Shown piece after piece: positions 1-6,594 of a stretch of 14,183 bases of DNA. Numbering within the stretch: position 1 is the first letter of the stretch; each line of letters opens with the position of its first letter. The stretch covers positions 1-14,183 of the forward strand of contig JAPLNJ010001030.1 in NCBI GenBank assembly GCA_026692885.1, in the 5' to 3' direction. The notes under the pieces were generated by a model, which saw nothing but the letters and a program-made list of their open reading frames with translations, made no database searches and was not told the origin of the DNA. The translations under genes were made by a program, and so were the position numbers. Source of the stretch: Planctomycetota bacterium. Lineage in GTDB: Bacteria > Planctomycetota > Planctomycetia > Pirellulales > Pirellulaceae.

Positions 1-227
1 GCAGTGTTACGATCAAGGCCCTCGCCGCCGGGTCTTCATAACGTTGCGCAAAACACTAGCAGCAGGAGGTCAGGGTGGCTGGGGCAGAGTGCAGCGATGC
101 CCCAGAAACCGGGGACTGGGGCTTCGCTTAGGCTCAGCCACCAGCCACCCGGATCATTGCCAGCACCGACAGCCGTGCGCCACCTTACGATCAACGCCCT
201 CGCCGCGGTGTCGGCTGGTTGTCCAGG
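1..227. repeat. Repeat-rich gene-free DNA
   Basis: No convincing gene is seen here. The stretch holds three pieces of repeat structure. A 17-base block at 11-27 recurs with one change at 189-205, and an imperfect inverted copy lies at 9731-9747. The 20-mer at 40-59 recurs exactly at 9750-9769. A perfect 10-bp inverted repeat (gggtggctgg at 73-82, its complement at 141-150) encloses a G/C-rich loop with a second small stem (ggggca 81-86, tgcccc 99-104). Open frames across this stretch look like accidental high-G+C frames. Confidence 0.6.
40..59 (+). repeat. 20-bp dispersed repeat, copy 1
   Basis: The sequence aacgttgcgcaaaacactag is identical at 9750-9769. It contains the palindrome TTGCGCAA. 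In both places it is followed within 10-16 bases by gtcaggg and then by inverted-repeat DNA, so it may be part of a larger dispersed intergenic element. Confidence 0.7.
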
Positions 228-367
228 CCGGTCCCAGCGGCTACATTGGCGCCATCGGTTGGTCGCGTGGGACGCAAACGCCAATCGAGGAATGCGACAA
301 CCTGTACACCAAGTTCAATCCCACGCAGTTCAACGCTGTTCCAGTTGTTCGCCCCCGCCGCGCGTAG
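228..367 (+). pseudogene. Possible C-terminal gene relic
   Basis: The frame ending at the TAG at 365-367 reads through residues such as CDNLYTKFNPTQFNAVPVV, which look like natural protein, with fairly C/G-rich third positions. No start or ribosome-binding site fits, and the upstream part of the frame runs into the repeat block at 1-208. It could be the tail of a gene whose body was lost or displaced by repeats. It could also be a chance open frame, as I cannot name a family. It ends 54 bases before the next gene on the same strand. Confidence 0.22.
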
Positions 368-421
368 GATTTCGCCTTAGACCGCAGGCCCGTTGTGACG
401 CCTGGTCCAGGAGACAGTGCC

Positions 422-1344
422 ATGTGCCGTTGGATTTCGATCGTCACGTTGTGCGTCGGCTTATCGCCGCTCGGACTGGACCTGAACGCGGCCGACTCGC
501 CCCTGGAGCCGTTTCCATCCGATGAGCACACGCTGTTGCTGTACCTGCGTAACGAACGCGGCTTCCTGACGCCCACGCCCTACGGTGACAGCTTCGACGT
601 CATTACCAATCGCTGCCACCAGGAACTGTTGAATCAGTACCCTGCGATCATGCTCTTGGGCGATGTCGAGTTGGCGCCGGACGTGGTCCAGCGTCTGACC
701 GGCTTCGTACGCCAGGGAGGCGATCTGCTGCTGGATGCGAACCACGCGCGAGCGCTGCCCGAACTGTGCTCCGGAATCCGGCTGGGCGAGAACGAAACCG
801 GTTATGTCTCGCGCGTGCTGGCCAGTGGCGAGACCTTCGACGAGCAGCCGTACGCGTACACGCTGGCCGCGTTGTCAGAGGCTGACCCGCTACTGACCAA
901 CGAGCGCGGAAAACCGTTGCTTGCCGTGCAGCGTGCCGGTCGTGGCCGCGTCGTGGTCGCGTCGTGGTCTGCACGGTCGACCATTGGCTGACGAACCAGT
1001 TGACGTATCGTGCTCCGGAATTGGTGCACCTGGTTCCTCCGTATCAATTTCTCCGTGGCGTGCGGGCCGTGTTGGCCGAGTACTTCTCCTCCTTCAGTCC
1101 CGTACAGGTCCAGCCCGCCGGCTTGGGCGTGACGGTCTGCTGTTACGCGGAGGACCCGCAGCGGATGCTGGTCGGGCTGATGAACCACGACCTGTGGGCG
1201 GACTGGCAGGGCACGCTGCAAATGCGTCTCGGCCCGATCAAGGCCGTGCGCGAACTGCTCCGGGAACAGGACTTACCGGCACAGGTCCCGCTTCCGCTGG
1301 CGATCCCTGCGGGCGAAACACTGATTCTGGACGTGCGGCTGTAA
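422..1344 (+). pseudogene. Secreted GATase-like-fold protein, frameshifted
   Basis: The first part runs 422-991 and the second continues in the next frame to the TAA at 1342-1344. The start is the ATG at 422, with aggag at 409-413 eight bases upstream; a GTG at 395 lacks such a site. The N-terminus is signal-peptide-like (MCRWISIVTLCVGLSPLGL). The body includes AIMLLGDVEL and FVRQGGDLLLDA, patterns typical of class-I glutamine-amidotransferase-like or beta-galactosidase trimerisation-like folds in large planctomycete secreted proteins; the family call is inference. Two tandem copies of gcgtcgtggtc (948-958, 959-969) shift the frame, ending the first part at 991. With one copy removed the reading passes GRVVV to CTVDHWLTNQL, giving about 303 residues. 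It may be an inactivated gene, a variable locus or an assembly error. The product could also be the truncated C-terminal part of a larger family. Confidence 0.7.
948..969 (+). repeat. 11-bp tandem duplication causing frameshift
   Basis: gcgtcgtggtc occurs twice head to tail, at 948-958 and 959-969. Eleven is not a multiple of three, so the extra copy moves the ribosome from the frame starting at 422 to one that ends at 989-991. Deleting either copy joins the two coding halves exactly. Confidence 0.95.
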
Positions 1345-1469
1345 GGCCCAGCGAAGATCAGCCGTGGCTCCGCGTGGGCGAAGTCGGCCGCGACCGGCCA
1401 TCCCACACTCCAGGCAGCCAAGAGCATCCACGCACGGGAAAGCTTCCTCTTTGCGTGTTGCCGTCTGGA

Positions 1470-1730
1470 TTACGTGGCTCCAGAGGCGACAATAATGACC
1501 CGTGAGTGTTCCGGCAATTTCACCGCCGGATCCAGGGGACGAACCAGGCCGTTCTCGACGACACCGGCTACGGCCAACGGGTGACGTTCAGAGCGGAGCA
1601 GGTAAGCATCCAGCGGCGAAGATGTCCCATTGGGCAGCAACTCGGGCGGTGCCAGCGGCGGCTCCGCGGCGATCTGTTCGTCGCGAGTTCGACGACTTGG
1701 GCTGCGCAAGTCAGCTTCGGGGGCGGTCAT
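1470..1730 (-). CDS. Antitoxin-like protein, DUF104/AF2212-like
   Basis: This 86-residue protein is the second gene of a minus-strand pair. Its C-terminal part (residues about 51-85) reads VAGVVENGLVRPLDP, then KLPEHSRVIIV. That matches the 'v.a.yenGvlrPLdp..lpEg..V.v' pattern of the small beta-barrel AF2212/DUF104 family, which is annotated as antitoxin. The N-terminal 45 residues are Pro/Glu/Arg-rich and probably disordered, a plausible toxin-wrapping arm. The ATG at 1730 follows GGAGAG, which lies directly after the upstream gene's TGA; the gap between genes is 11 bases, so translation is probably coupled. It should act in the cytoplasm by neutralising the product of the upstream gene, which is inference from context. 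Other DUF104-containing proteins have no proven toxin partner, so the role is less certain than the family. Confidence 0.6.
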   Translation of the reverse strand: MTAPEADLRSPSRRTRDEQIAAEPPLAPPELLPNGTSSPLDAYLLRSERHPLAVAGVVENGLVRPLDPAVKLPEHSRVIIVASGAT

Positions 1731-1741
1731 CCGATCTCTCC

Positions 1742-1999
1742 TCAGTAGGCGGTAATCACGAACATGGGCACGTTTCCCAACTCGCCAAAGACGTCGGGGA
1801 TCTCGTCGTCCTCCCGGTCGTACCGCCAGATCACCCAGATCTGGCGGCCCGACGGCGTCTCGGCGAACATTTGATAGGACCCGTCCTGCCGTTTCTCCAG
1901 GCGGAAAACGCAGTCGAACGCTGCTTCGACATCCTTCGCTGAAAGGGCGTGGGCGTCAATCTTCTGGAGATTCCATTCGATCCACTTGAACTGCCGCAT
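1742..1999 (-). CDS. Toxin-like small protein (BrnT/RelE-like)
   Basis: The protein has 85 residues from the ATG at 1999. A TTG at 2005 is also in frame, but the GGGGA about 7 bases before 1999 favours the ATG. It opens with FKWIEWNLQKIDAHALSAKD and has a central strand stretch, SGRQIWVIWRYD, ending in MFVITAY. This W-x2-N-x3-(I)-x2-H then 'E..F', 'GR.i.vi' and 'V(I/F)VI.A' order resembles small BrnT-type RNase toxins and related proteins of the RelE/ParE fold. The usual C-terminal extension is short or missing, so it may be a diverged or weakened member. It lies 11 bases upstream of the antitoxin-like gene, in the toxin-first order typical of BrnT and Hig modules. Function is inferred from pattern and pairing, not from a search. 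Confidence 0.5.
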   Translation of the reverse strand: MRQFKWIEWNLQKIDAHALSAKDVEAAFDCVFRLEKRQDGSYQMFAETPSGRQIWVIWRYDREDDEIPDVFGELGNVPMFVITAY

Positions 2000-2001
2000 G
2001 C

Positions 2002-2304
2002 TCAAGTCCCCGGCGCCGTTGCGCTCATGATAGCCCGTTCCGAGAGCGCGATCAATCGAAGAAGGCCAGCGACTTCCCTCCGCGTCTCAGATGCAAGGGG
2101 AATTGCGTGAGTGACAGACGTGGACTCCGGTGGTGGGAATCACTCGTCCGCGACGGTCAACAAAGCCTGTTCGTCGACGATCTGTACGTCCGGCCAGTGG
2201 ACGCGGGCGGCGATCCTGCGGCCGGGTGCGAGCGTGGTCGTAGCGACCGCTCGGCTGCCGGTCGTATTTTGGCATTGACGGAAAATGGGCCTCCCGCCTA
2301 CCAT
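2002..2304 (-). pseudogene. Small ORF with in-frame TGA, upstream of TA pair
   Basis: An ATG at 2304 is preceded by AAGGAG (2314-2319) with nine bases between. The frame gives 54 residues to a TGA at 2142-2140. The part reading RIAARVHWPDVQIVDEQALL has very C/G-rich third positions (about 30 of 35 codons counted), so it looks coding. After the TGA the same frame stays open for 45 more codons (FPPPESTSVTHAIPLASETR and on) and stops two bases before the toxin-like ATG at 1999, a typical operon spacing. One reading is a gene of about 100 codons broken by a nonsense change; another is a genuine 54-residue protein. I do not recognise the family. Confidence 0.33.
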
Positions 2305-2552
2305 CCCCAACCGCTCCTTAGGTCGGTAGGGCGGCTCTGCAGTAATTCGTCAATTTTTCGGGTTTTACTGGTCTGGTAAGCCGTAGGGAACCGAAACATC
2401 TTCTCAGCTGAAGTTCAGCACCGGCGGCGAAGGATCTCATGGATCGGGTCAAGTTTCTTGCCGTTTAACACAAGGTCCTCAGGGAAGAGGGCTTCCGGCG
2501 TCCGATCAGGACCAGCCTCTTCTCTGACTTGTCTAACAAGGACGCGTCAGAC
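2305..2552. other. Intergenic leader region of lipoprotein gene
   Basis: This stretch lies between the divergent minus-strand small ORF and the plus-strand lipoprotein gene, so it should hold promoters for both. I see no hexamer pair good enough to call. A short stem (ggtcct 2474-2479 with aggacc 2508-2513) lies within 80 bases of the lipoprotein start. Confidence 0.4.
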
Positions 2553-3788
2553 ATGCGCACTAGCTTATCGCGAGCAACGATCATGATGGTGGTGGCTGCC
2601 AGCCTCGCCGCATTTTGCGTCACGGGCTGCCAAACCACCGGTGCCTCGAAAACGCCCAGCTCCAGTTGGTTCAGTTGGGGCAAGAAGAAGCCGGCCAGTT
2701 CGACGCTGGGGTCTAACATGACCAAGCCCAGCAGCAGCCTGCCAGCGCCGCCGTCCAGTACGGCGAGTCCCAATCCCGTACCAAGTTATGCGCAAAACAC
2801 CCAGCGCGCTGGTTTTGGTGCCGCACCGACGGGCAGCGGCATGGGCAACTCGGGCCCCGCGGCGAATCCAACCGGCTACGGCACGCAGGGGACCGGCAGC
2901 AGCCACTACGCGAACGCTTCGTACAACAACAATCCGGCCGCTCCTGCCGGTGTTGAGAGTTCGGCACCCTATGGTCGGCCTGCTGCAAACCCTCCCGCTG
3001 GTTCTTATTCGCCGTCCGGCTATGCCGACAACTATGGCCAGCCAGCCAATGCGGGCGGTTACGGCGGGGCTTCCGGTTCCGCGCGGACAGCAAGCGGCTC
3101 CGCGGGTTCCTATCCGGGGGCTGCGGGCGGTACCAGTAACCCGAACGCACCCTTCGGGGCGGGCGGCGGCGTGGCCAGCCAGAATGCCTACGGTGGCGCT
3201 ACGGTATCCAGCGATCGAGGTCAAGCTTGGGGTGCGAACAGCCCAGACGCCGGCACCGCGCGAAGTCCTGCGATGCCTGCCTACGATCCGCGTACAGCAC
3301 CAGCCGGCGCCTACGGGCAACGTGGTGCTCAGGATCCCAGTGGTGCGTCGTCCTATCCCGCCGGTGCTGCTAGTTCTTACGGCCAGGCCCCGGCGAACTA
3401 TGGCAGCACAAACTCAGGCACTTACGTCCCGTCGGGAGGCGCGTTCGGTCAGGACAGCGCTTCGCAGGGCGGCAGCTACGCCGACCCCGCAGGTGCTCGT
3501 ACCGACTCGTCCGGTGGCCTGAGCGCCGGTGGTTACCGCCCAGGTAGCACGGGTCGAGCCACCCGCTTCGGCGACAGCCAGCAGATCAACGTCGGCAGTG
3601 CCGACAGCGTCCAGTCGGCCTCCTACAATACGGCCCGCGACGCCAATTCTCGAGCCCCGGTAAACGATCGGAATTCGCCCGCTGGCAGCCAGCCCGCCGC
3701 GAGTGATTACGATACCGGCAGTGCTCCGTCGGGACGGACCGCGACCGGCGGCAACTCCTATCCCAACCCCAGCAGTTATCAGCGTTAG
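2553..3788 (+). CDS. Gly/Ser/Ala/Tyr-rich putative lipoprotein
   Basis: The product has 411 residues. The ATG at 2553 is chosen over a TTG at 2529 because aagga (2538-2542) sits 10 bases before it. Residues 1-26 form a lipoprotein signal: MRTSLSRATIMMVVAASLAA, then FCVTGC with the putative lipidated Cys26. After a short linker containing SSSWFSWGKKKPA, nearly all of residues 45-411 are low-complexity Gly, Ser, Ala, Pro, Asn, Gln and regularly spaced Tyr (YGQ, SYG, SYP, GGYG blocks) without strict tandem units. No enzyme domain or transmembrane helix is seen after the signal. The composition resembles disordered, self-associating or adhesive surface proteins, but the role is unknown. It is a single gene, 246 bases from the nearest upstream small ORF and about 850 from dnaG. 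A longer antisense frame (2565-3320, minus) is an artefact of its codon bias. Confidence 0.75.
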   Translation: MRTSLSRATIMMVVAASLAAFCVTGCQTTGASKTPSSSWFSWGKKKPASSTLGSNMTKPSSSLPAPPSSTASPNPVPSYAQNTQRAGFGAAPTGSGMGNSGPAANPTGYGTQGTGSSHYANASYNNNPAAPAGVESSAPYGRPAANPPAGSYSPSGYADNYGQPANAGGYGGASGSARTASGSAGSYPGAAGGTSNPNAPFGAGGGVASQNAYGGATVSSDRGQAWGANSPDAGTARSPAMPAYDPRTAPAGAYGQRGAQDPSGASSYPAGAASSYGQAPANYGSTNSGTYVPSGGAFGQDSASQGGSYADPAGARTDSSGGLSAGGYRPGSTGRATRFGDSQQINVGSADSVQSASYNTARDANSRAPVNDRNSPAGSQPAASDYDTGSAPSGRTATGGNSYPNPSSYQR

Positions 3789-3794
3789 GCACGG

Positions 3795-3824
3795 CGACAG
3801 GGTGAGATTGGCCCATTGTCGTTT
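3795..3824 (+). terminator. Weak terminator candidate after lipoprotein gene
   Basis: cgaca (3795-3799) can pair with tgtcg (3817-3821), with a ggg/ccc inner helix separated by mismatches, followed by TTT. It lies a few bases after the stop codon. It is weak and short of T residues, so it is only a candidate. Confidence 0.2.
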
Positions 3825-3838
3825 GACCGCGACCCAAC

Positions 3839-3980
3839 GGAGCCTGCTGAATTAGTCGTGGGGTAAGCTTCCAGCTTGCCAAATGCGTAGCCGAGGAAGA
3901 CGAGGAAACGGAGAACACGGAAGACTGGCAGGCTGTAAGCTTACCCCACGTTGGTTTCCGCTACTATTTCAGCAGGCTCC
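3839..3980. repeat. 142-bp two-arm inverted-repeat element
   Basis: The outer arms are perfect 13-mers (ggagcctgctgaa at 3839-3851, complement at 3968-3980). Inner arms are perfect 14-mers (cgtggggtaagctt at 3857-3870, complement at 3937-3950), followed directly by a 9-10-bp arm with one mismatch (3871-3880 with about 3927-3936). The loop of about 46 bases shows no coding. The size and terminal inverted repeats would fit a small non-autonomous mobile element or a REP-type palindrome. No target-site duplication is evident. Confidence 0.75.
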
Positions 3981-3991
3981 AACGGGGATCG

Positions 3992-4009
3992 CGTCCGCTG
4001 CGGCGGACG
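3992..4009. repeat. Short perfect hairpin
   Basis: cgtccgc (3992-3998) pairs with gcggacg (4003-4009) around a four-base loop. It has no T-run after it on either strand, so it is not called a terminator. It sits between the two larger inverted-repeat elements. Confidence 0.5.
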
Positions 4010-4091
4010 TTCGCCCTTCTCGATCAGCCACCCGTAAGCGGATACCTGGTCGCGGTTAAACGACCCCAGGCGAGCGGCAGGAAATATCTTA

Positions 4092-4172
4092 CCCGTAGGA
4101 CGGCCCTCCGAGGCCGTCTGGTAAACCAATCTGCGGGACGCAGTGGACGGCCTCGGAGGGCCGTCTTACGGG
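4092..4172. repeat. 81-bp inverted-repeat element, 27-bp arms
   Basis: The arms 4092-4118 and 4146-4172 are complementary at 26 of 27 positions, separated by 27 bases. Each arm is itself a partial palindrome with the core cggccctccgaggccg. The near-perfect arms next to a second, unrelated inverted repeat 110 bases away suggest independently spreading palindromic elements. No open frame is carried. Confidence 0.85.
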
Positions 4173-4361
4173 AAGACCATCCTACATCGGGTTGGGTGAG
4201 TTATTTCCTTCCGCTTGCCCCAAGTCAGCCGCGGGCGGCGATAAGAGGCCGATGCAGCCGCTGTTTCGGCCTCCTGGTGTTTCTTGCGGCTCGTCCAAAA
4301 TTCTCAATAATTCGGCATTCTGCCTCCTACTGCAAAAGCGGTGATGATTTGCAGCAGGACT

Positions 4362-4417
4362 CTCCAGAACCGTGCAGTTCGTCGGGAAATCCCGAGCGAA
4401 TCTGCACGGTTCCGGAG
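4362..4417. repeat. 56-bp near-perfect long hairpin
   Basis: Four helices stack: ctcc/ggag (4362-4365, 4414-4417), an 11-bp gaaccgtgcag/ctgcacggttc (4367-4377, 4402-4412), ttcg/cgaa (4378-4381, 4397-4400) and tcggg/cccga (4382-4386, 4391-4395). The loop is aaat. One mismatch and two single-base bulges break 24 pairs. It lies 57 bases upstream of the dnaG promoter -35 box, outside the predicted dnaG transcript. It could be a structured RNA of another transcript, an operator, or a palindromic repeat. Confidence 0.75.
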
Positions 4418-4473
4418 ATCCATGCTACGGGGAAATCGAAAAACTCACGGTCGCGGGCGTTTGAAACGTCGTG

Positions 4474-4502
4474 TTGACCCAGCCGGTGTCGGCGCTTATA
4501 AT
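4474..4502 (+). promoter_or_regulatory. Sigma-70 promoter of dnaG-rpoD
   Basis: TTGACC (4474-4479) and a perfect TATAAT (4497-4502) are separated by exactly 17 bases. Transcription should begin near 4508-4510, giving a leader of about 130 bases before the dnaG GTG. A small stem, gtgct/agcac (4511-4515, 4522-4526), follows the start point. Confidence 0.8.
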
Positions 4503-4557
4503 CCGCGGCTGTGCTACGGATAGCACTTCACTGCTGGTTTGACCCAGAACCGGCGGC

Positions 4558-4581
4558 AAGGAGGTAGTTTCAGGGATGTGA
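4558..4581 (+). promoter_or_regulatory. Perfect SD with start-stop ATG-TGA in dnaG leader
   Basis: AAGGAGGT at 4558-4565 is a full Shine-Dalgarno match. Ten bases later comes ATG (4576) followed at once by TGA (4579). The dnaG frame has no start codon between its TAG at 4565-4567 and the GTG at 4640, so this site does not serve dnaG. A GTG at 4578 could also use it, giving a 44-codon frame that overlaps dnaG and ends at 4712. Confidence 0.5.
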
Positions 4582-4593
4582 CACTCCGGCCGA

Positions 4594-4634
4594 GGACTCG
4601 CGTGTTCTTGCGCGAGTCCATTGCCACAGGACTC
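4594..4634 (+). promoter_or_regulatory. Alternative hairpins before dnaG start
   Basis: ggactcgcg (4594-4602) pairs perfectly with cgcgagtcc (4611-4619). The latter's gagtcc (4614-4619) can instead pair with ggactc (4629-4634), which overlaps the AGGA (4628-4631) that would serve as dnaG ribosome-binding site. The two folds exclude each other, so this could gate dnaG translation. The second fold has only six pairs. Confidence 0.4.
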
Positions 4635-4639
4635 CCCCG

Positions 4640-6514
4640 GTGTCCTTCGCAGCTCCCCATCAGCAAGATGAGAAAGAACGCGTCCGTCAGGCGACCGATA
4701 TTGTCGACCTGATTGGCGGCTACCTTCCGCTACGCCGCCAGGGACGGATCTACGTGGCCTTGTGCCCGTGGCACGACGACTCGCGTCCCAGCCTGCAGGT
4801 GAATCCCGATCGTCAATCTTGGAAGTGCTGGGTCTGCGATCTTGGCGGCGACGTGTTCAGCTTCTTTATGAAGAAAGAGGGCGTCGATTTTCGTGAAGCC
4901 CTGCAGATGCTCGCCGAGCGTGCCGGCGTGATTCTGGCGACCACACCGCAAGGGAAAGCACAGCCGGGAAGCCCGGAGGATAAACGCACGCTGTACCAGG
5001 CCATGCAGTGGGCGGAAGAGCAGTTCCATCGCTGCCTGCTGCAATCGCCCGAGGCCGCTCCCGCGCGGAGCTACGTCCAGGAGCGGGGCCTTAGCCCGGC
5101 TAGTGTTCAGCGATTTCGACTGGGTTACGCGCCTGATAGTTGGCAGTGGATTCTGGAGCGTGCCCGCAGCACGTCGTTCTCGCCCGCGGTCTTGGAGGCG
5201 GCGGACCTGGTCCGCAAGAGCCCCACGAGTGGTCGCCCCTACGACGCATTCAAAGGGCGGCTGATCTTCCCGATCCATGACACTCAGGGCCGGACGATCG
5301 CCCTGGGCGGCCGCGTGCTCCCCGGTCAAGCCCCTGAACACGCCGGCAAGTACATCAACTCGCGGGAGACGCGTCTGTTCTCCAAGAGCGATCAACTCTA
5401 CGGTTTGGATCTCGCCCGTGAGACGGTCTCGAAGACCCGCGAGATCGTGGTGGTCGAGGGTTATACCGACGTGATTGTCGCCCATCAAGTCGGGGTAAAT
5501 CACGTGGTCGCCGTGCTCGGGACCGCCCTGGGGCCACGACACATCCGCGTGCTCCGGCGTTTCGTCGACAAAGTCATTTTGGTCTTGGACGGCGATGAGG
5601 CGGGGCAGCGCAGAACGAACGAAATCCTGGAACTGTTTGTGGCCGAGCAGGTCGACTTGCGAATTCTGACTTTGCCCGACGAGCTCGATCCGTGCGATTT
5701 TCTGCTACAGCGCGGAGCCGAACCCTTTCGCGAGATGTTGGCCGGCGCGGTCGATGCCTTGGCGCACAAACTCCGTGTCGCCACGCGGGGGATCAACCTG
5801 ACCCAAGACACGCACCGGGCCAATTTGGCGTTGGAAGAGATCCTCGCCACAATCGCCAAGGCCCCCCGGTCGCTGACGGCCACGACCACCGAAACGCGTT
5901 TGCGGGAACAGCAGTTGCTGGCCCGCTTGGCCCGCGAATTCGCAGTCACGGAAGCCGCTCTCCGCACGCGACTGAATGACCTGCGCCGCAAGCCTACCGG
6001 GGGAGTCACGCCCGTGCGACCGGCCGCGGAAGCGTTGAGCAAGCCAGCACCTCGCGTGCGCGACTTAGACCCGCCCGAGGTCGAGTTGATTGAAATCCTG
6101 CTGGTCCATCCCGAGTTGGTGGCCGAGGCGATCCGGGAGATCGAAGCCGGACAACTGAAATCCGCGGCGGTACGGACCATGTATCACACCTTCCACAGCC
6201 TGCACGACGCCGACCGAACGCCGGACTTTGGCAACGTGCTCACGGAGTTGGAAGACGCGAATCTAAAGAACATTCTGGTGGAGTTGGACGAACGTGCCCA
6301 CGCCAAGGCCGAGGAGGCGCAAGATGACGCGCTGGCCAGATTGCGGGGTTTGATCGACCATTTCCGCTATGAATTGGAGACCAAGGACCGGCCACAAAAA
6401 CTGGCGGCTTTGGAATCTAAACGCTTGAGCGAACAGGAAGAACTCACCGCACTACAACACCTGATCGCTCAAGAGAGAAACCGGCAAGGCATTTCCGCGC
6501 CCACGGACGGGTAG
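4640..6514 (+). CDS. dnaG: DNA primase
   Basis: DnaG makes the RNA primers for Okazaki fragments and replication starts, working with DnaB helicase at the fork. The 624-residue length is normal. The N-terminal CHC2 zinc finger shows Cys42, His45, Cys63 and Cys66 (CPWH and CWVC). The catalytic core follows, with the Toprim motifs EGYTD (Glu273-Asp277), LVLDGDEAG (Asp317, Asp319) and a DPCD (350-353) that bind metal. The C-terminal region (about 450-624) is helical and fits the helicase-binding domain. GTG at 4640 is the only start in frame; AGGA at 4628-4631 is a modest ribosome-binding site. A strong promoter and a structured leader of about 130 bases precede it, and rpoD follows after 93 bases without a terminator, as in the macromolecular-synthesis operons of other bacteria. 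Confidence 0.97.
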   Translation: MSFAAPHQQDEKERVRQATDIVDLIGGYLPLRRQGRIYVALCPWHDDSRPSLQVNPDRQSWKCWVCDLGGDVFSFFMKKEGVDFREALQMLAERAGVILATTPQGKAQPGSPEDKRTLYQAMQWAEEQFHRCLLQSPEAAPARSYVQERGLSPASVQRFRLGYAPDSWQWILERARSTSFSPAVLEAADLVRKSPTSGRPYDAFKGRLIFPIHDTQGRTIALGGRVLPGQAPEHAGKYINSRETRLFSKSDQLYGLDLARETVSKTREIVVVEGYTDVIVAHQVGVNHVVAVLGTALGPRHIRVLRRFVDKVILVLDGDEAGQRRTNEILELFVAEQVDLRILTLPDELDPCDFLLQRGAEPFREMLAGAVDALAHKLRVATRGINLTQDTHRANLALEEILATIAKAPRSLTATTTETRLREQQLLARLAREFAVTEAALRTRLNDLRRKPTGGVTPVRPAAEALSKPAPRVRDLDPPEVELIEILLVHPELVAEAIREIEAGQLKSAAVRTMYHTFHSLHDADRTPDFGNVLTELEDANLKNILVELDERAHAKAEEAQDDALARLRGLIDHFRYELETKDRPQKLAALESKRLSEQEELTALQHLIAQERNRQGISAPTDG

Positions 6515-6532
6515 GATGCTTTGGCCGTCGGT

Positions 6533-6556
6533 CGACGTTCGGATCCAGGAACGTCG
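6533..6556 (+). other. Intercistronic hairpin dnaG-rpoD
   Basis: cgacgttc (6533-6540) pairs perfectly with gaacgtcg (6549-6556) around an eight-base loop. No T-run follows, so it is more likely an RNA processing or stability element than a terminator. It lies 52 bases before the rpoD start. Confidence 0.45.
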
Positions 6557-6594
6557 AATGATACTTCGCTGACCCCAGCCGCGCAAGAAAGCGC

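Noticed and set aside
4..525. 173-codon plus frame at the left edge
   Set aside because: It runs through repeats and inverted repeats and overlaps the start of the real secreted-protein gene in another frame. Its composition (Ser/Pro/Arg/His) is not protein-like.
2565..3320. 251-codon minus frame opposite the lipoprotein gene
   Set aside because: The Arg/Gly/Ala-rich text mirrors the low-complexity plus-strand coding. The plus frame has the signal peptide, lipobox and ribosome-binding site.
3941..4129. 62-codon minus frame between repeats
   Set aside because: It is built from parts of two inverted-repeat elements and has no ribosome-binding site.
4196..4477. Small plus frames upstream of dnaG
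   Set aside because: They cross the long hairpin and the dnaG -35 box and have no family pattern or ribosome-binding site.
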